64,000 nt of DNA from Benzoatithermus sp963720725 (lineage in GTDB: Bacteria > Pseudomonadota > Alphaproteobacteria > Geminicoccales > Geminicoccaceae). The position numbers and the translations under genes are program-made. Positions 63,395 through 64,000 of this stretch are shown piece after piece; the first letter of the stretch is position 1, and every line of letters starts with the position of its first letter. Below the pieces are notes generated by a model. The model saw only the letters and a list, made by a program, of their open reading frames with translations, was not told the origin of the DNA and did not search any database. The stretch spans positions 1-64,000 of the forward strand of contig CAVRGN010000001.1 in assembly GCA_963720725.1 (NCBI GenBank), given 5' to 3'.

Positions 63395-64000
63395 ATGGAC
63401 GTCGACATCGACGGTCTCCGCGGCGATATCCTGGGCAGGGTGGCGAGCGTCGGCGATCTCGCCGCGCTGGAGGAACTGCGTGTCGGGGCACTTGGCAAGA
63501 AGGGCAGCGTGACCGAGCTCGTCAAGCGACTGGGCGGCCTTCCGCCCGAGCAGCGCCGAGACGCCGGCCAGACATTCAATGCGCTCAAGCGCGAGGTCGA
63601 GGAAGCACTGGTCACTGCGCCGTGGCGTCCTGGAAGCAGCGGCCCTCGACGCCAGGCTCGAGGCCGAGCGTATCGATGTCTCGCTCCCGGTGCGCGAGCG
63701 GCCGGAGGGGCGGATCCATCCGGTGAGCCAAGCGGCCGAGGAGATCATCGCCATCTTCGCCGACATGGGTTTCGCGGTCGCTGAAGGCCCCGACATCGAG
63801 GACGACTGGCACAATTTCGAGGCACTCAACATCCCGCCCGAGCATCCGGCGCGGCAGATGTTTGACACCTTCTATCTGGAGGCCGAGCGGGACGGGCGGC
63901 CGCTGCTCCTGCGTACCCATACGAGCCCGGTGCAGATCCGCACCATGCTCGCCGACAAGCCGCCGTTCCGGATCATTGCGCCCGGCCGCACCTATCGGCG
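63395..64000 (+). CDS. pheS: Phenylalanyl-tRNA synthetase alpha subunit, frameshifted and cut by window edge
   Basis: ATG 63395. The N-terminal coiled coil reads LEELRVGALGKKGSVTELVKRLGGL up to REVEEAL. Near 63622 the frame shifts, then RIDVSLPVRERPEGRIHPVSQ, IFADMGFAVAEGPDIEDDWHNFEALNIPP and TSPVQIRTML (class II motif region) continue in another frame to the window edge. Since pheS is essential, the break is probably a sequence error. It charges tRNA-Phe together with PheT, expected just outside. Confidence 0.93.

Noticed and set aside
1..64000. CRISPR arrays or cas genes
   Set aside because: No regularly spaced repeats or Cas motifs were seen anywhere in the window.

Overview
The window is a high-G+C bacterial sequence. 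Its gene content (type II secretion, TctC-type binding protein, IS66/IS256/IS110 elements, rpmI-rplT-pheS) fits an alphaproteobacterium, perhaps Rhodospirillales/Geminicoccales. That placement is an inference, because no 16S or other strong marker is present.

Layout. (1) 1-8.2 kb is a decayed mobile region. It holds a broken serine recombinase, a coupled pair of tyrosine recombinases with a small excisionase-like gene (one recombinase split by an IS3 element), small unknown genes and a truncated relic of the DISARM helicase drmD. (2) 8.2-33.4 kb, all on the minus strand, is one tightly packed run of about 19 genes. Transcription starts upstream with a secreted beta-helix protein of about 1,680 aa. 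It continues through three cupredoxin/multicopper-oxidase-like proteins, a small exported protein and a subtilisin-like protease carrying a MopE-type metal-binding motif, and then a type II secretion system (gspE-F-G-H-I-J-L-M-N/C). The run ends with a beta-propeller protein, a SCO copper chaperone, a cytochrome c/substrate-binding-protein fusion, the secretin gspD and gspK. Most junctions overlap by 1-4 bases or are separated by a few bases, so apparatus and probable cargo look co-expressed. No prepilin peptidase gene (gspO) is in the window.

(3) 34.1-40.5 kb is a nest of insertion sequences. An IS66 fragment is truncated by an IS256 element, which is itself interrupted by a block of about 4.9 kb containing IS66, IS110, IS256 and IS630 material. 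The interruption has an exact 8-bp target duplication, and removing it restores the IS256 transposase reading frame. A tRNA-Val(GAC) follows. (4) 41-55.4 kb, minus strand, is a surface-glycan cluster: a GT2 glycosyltransferase, an ABC exporter, further glycosyltransferases, RgpF-like and methyltransferase multidomain proteins, and a nucleotide-sugar epimerase. (5) 55.6-64 kb, plus strand, holds housekeeping and metabolic genes: a UvrD-type helicase, prmA, a CoA-transferase, a citryl-CoA lyase-like protein, an orphan TctC, a decayed hydrolase, rpmI, rplT and the start of pheS.

Many reading frames are broken by single-base shifts, including prmA, the essential pheS, gspJ and several glycosyltransferases. 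Broken frames in genes that must work suggest that some shifts are sequence errors rather than biological decay. Pseudogene calls outside the mobile regions should be read with that in mind.
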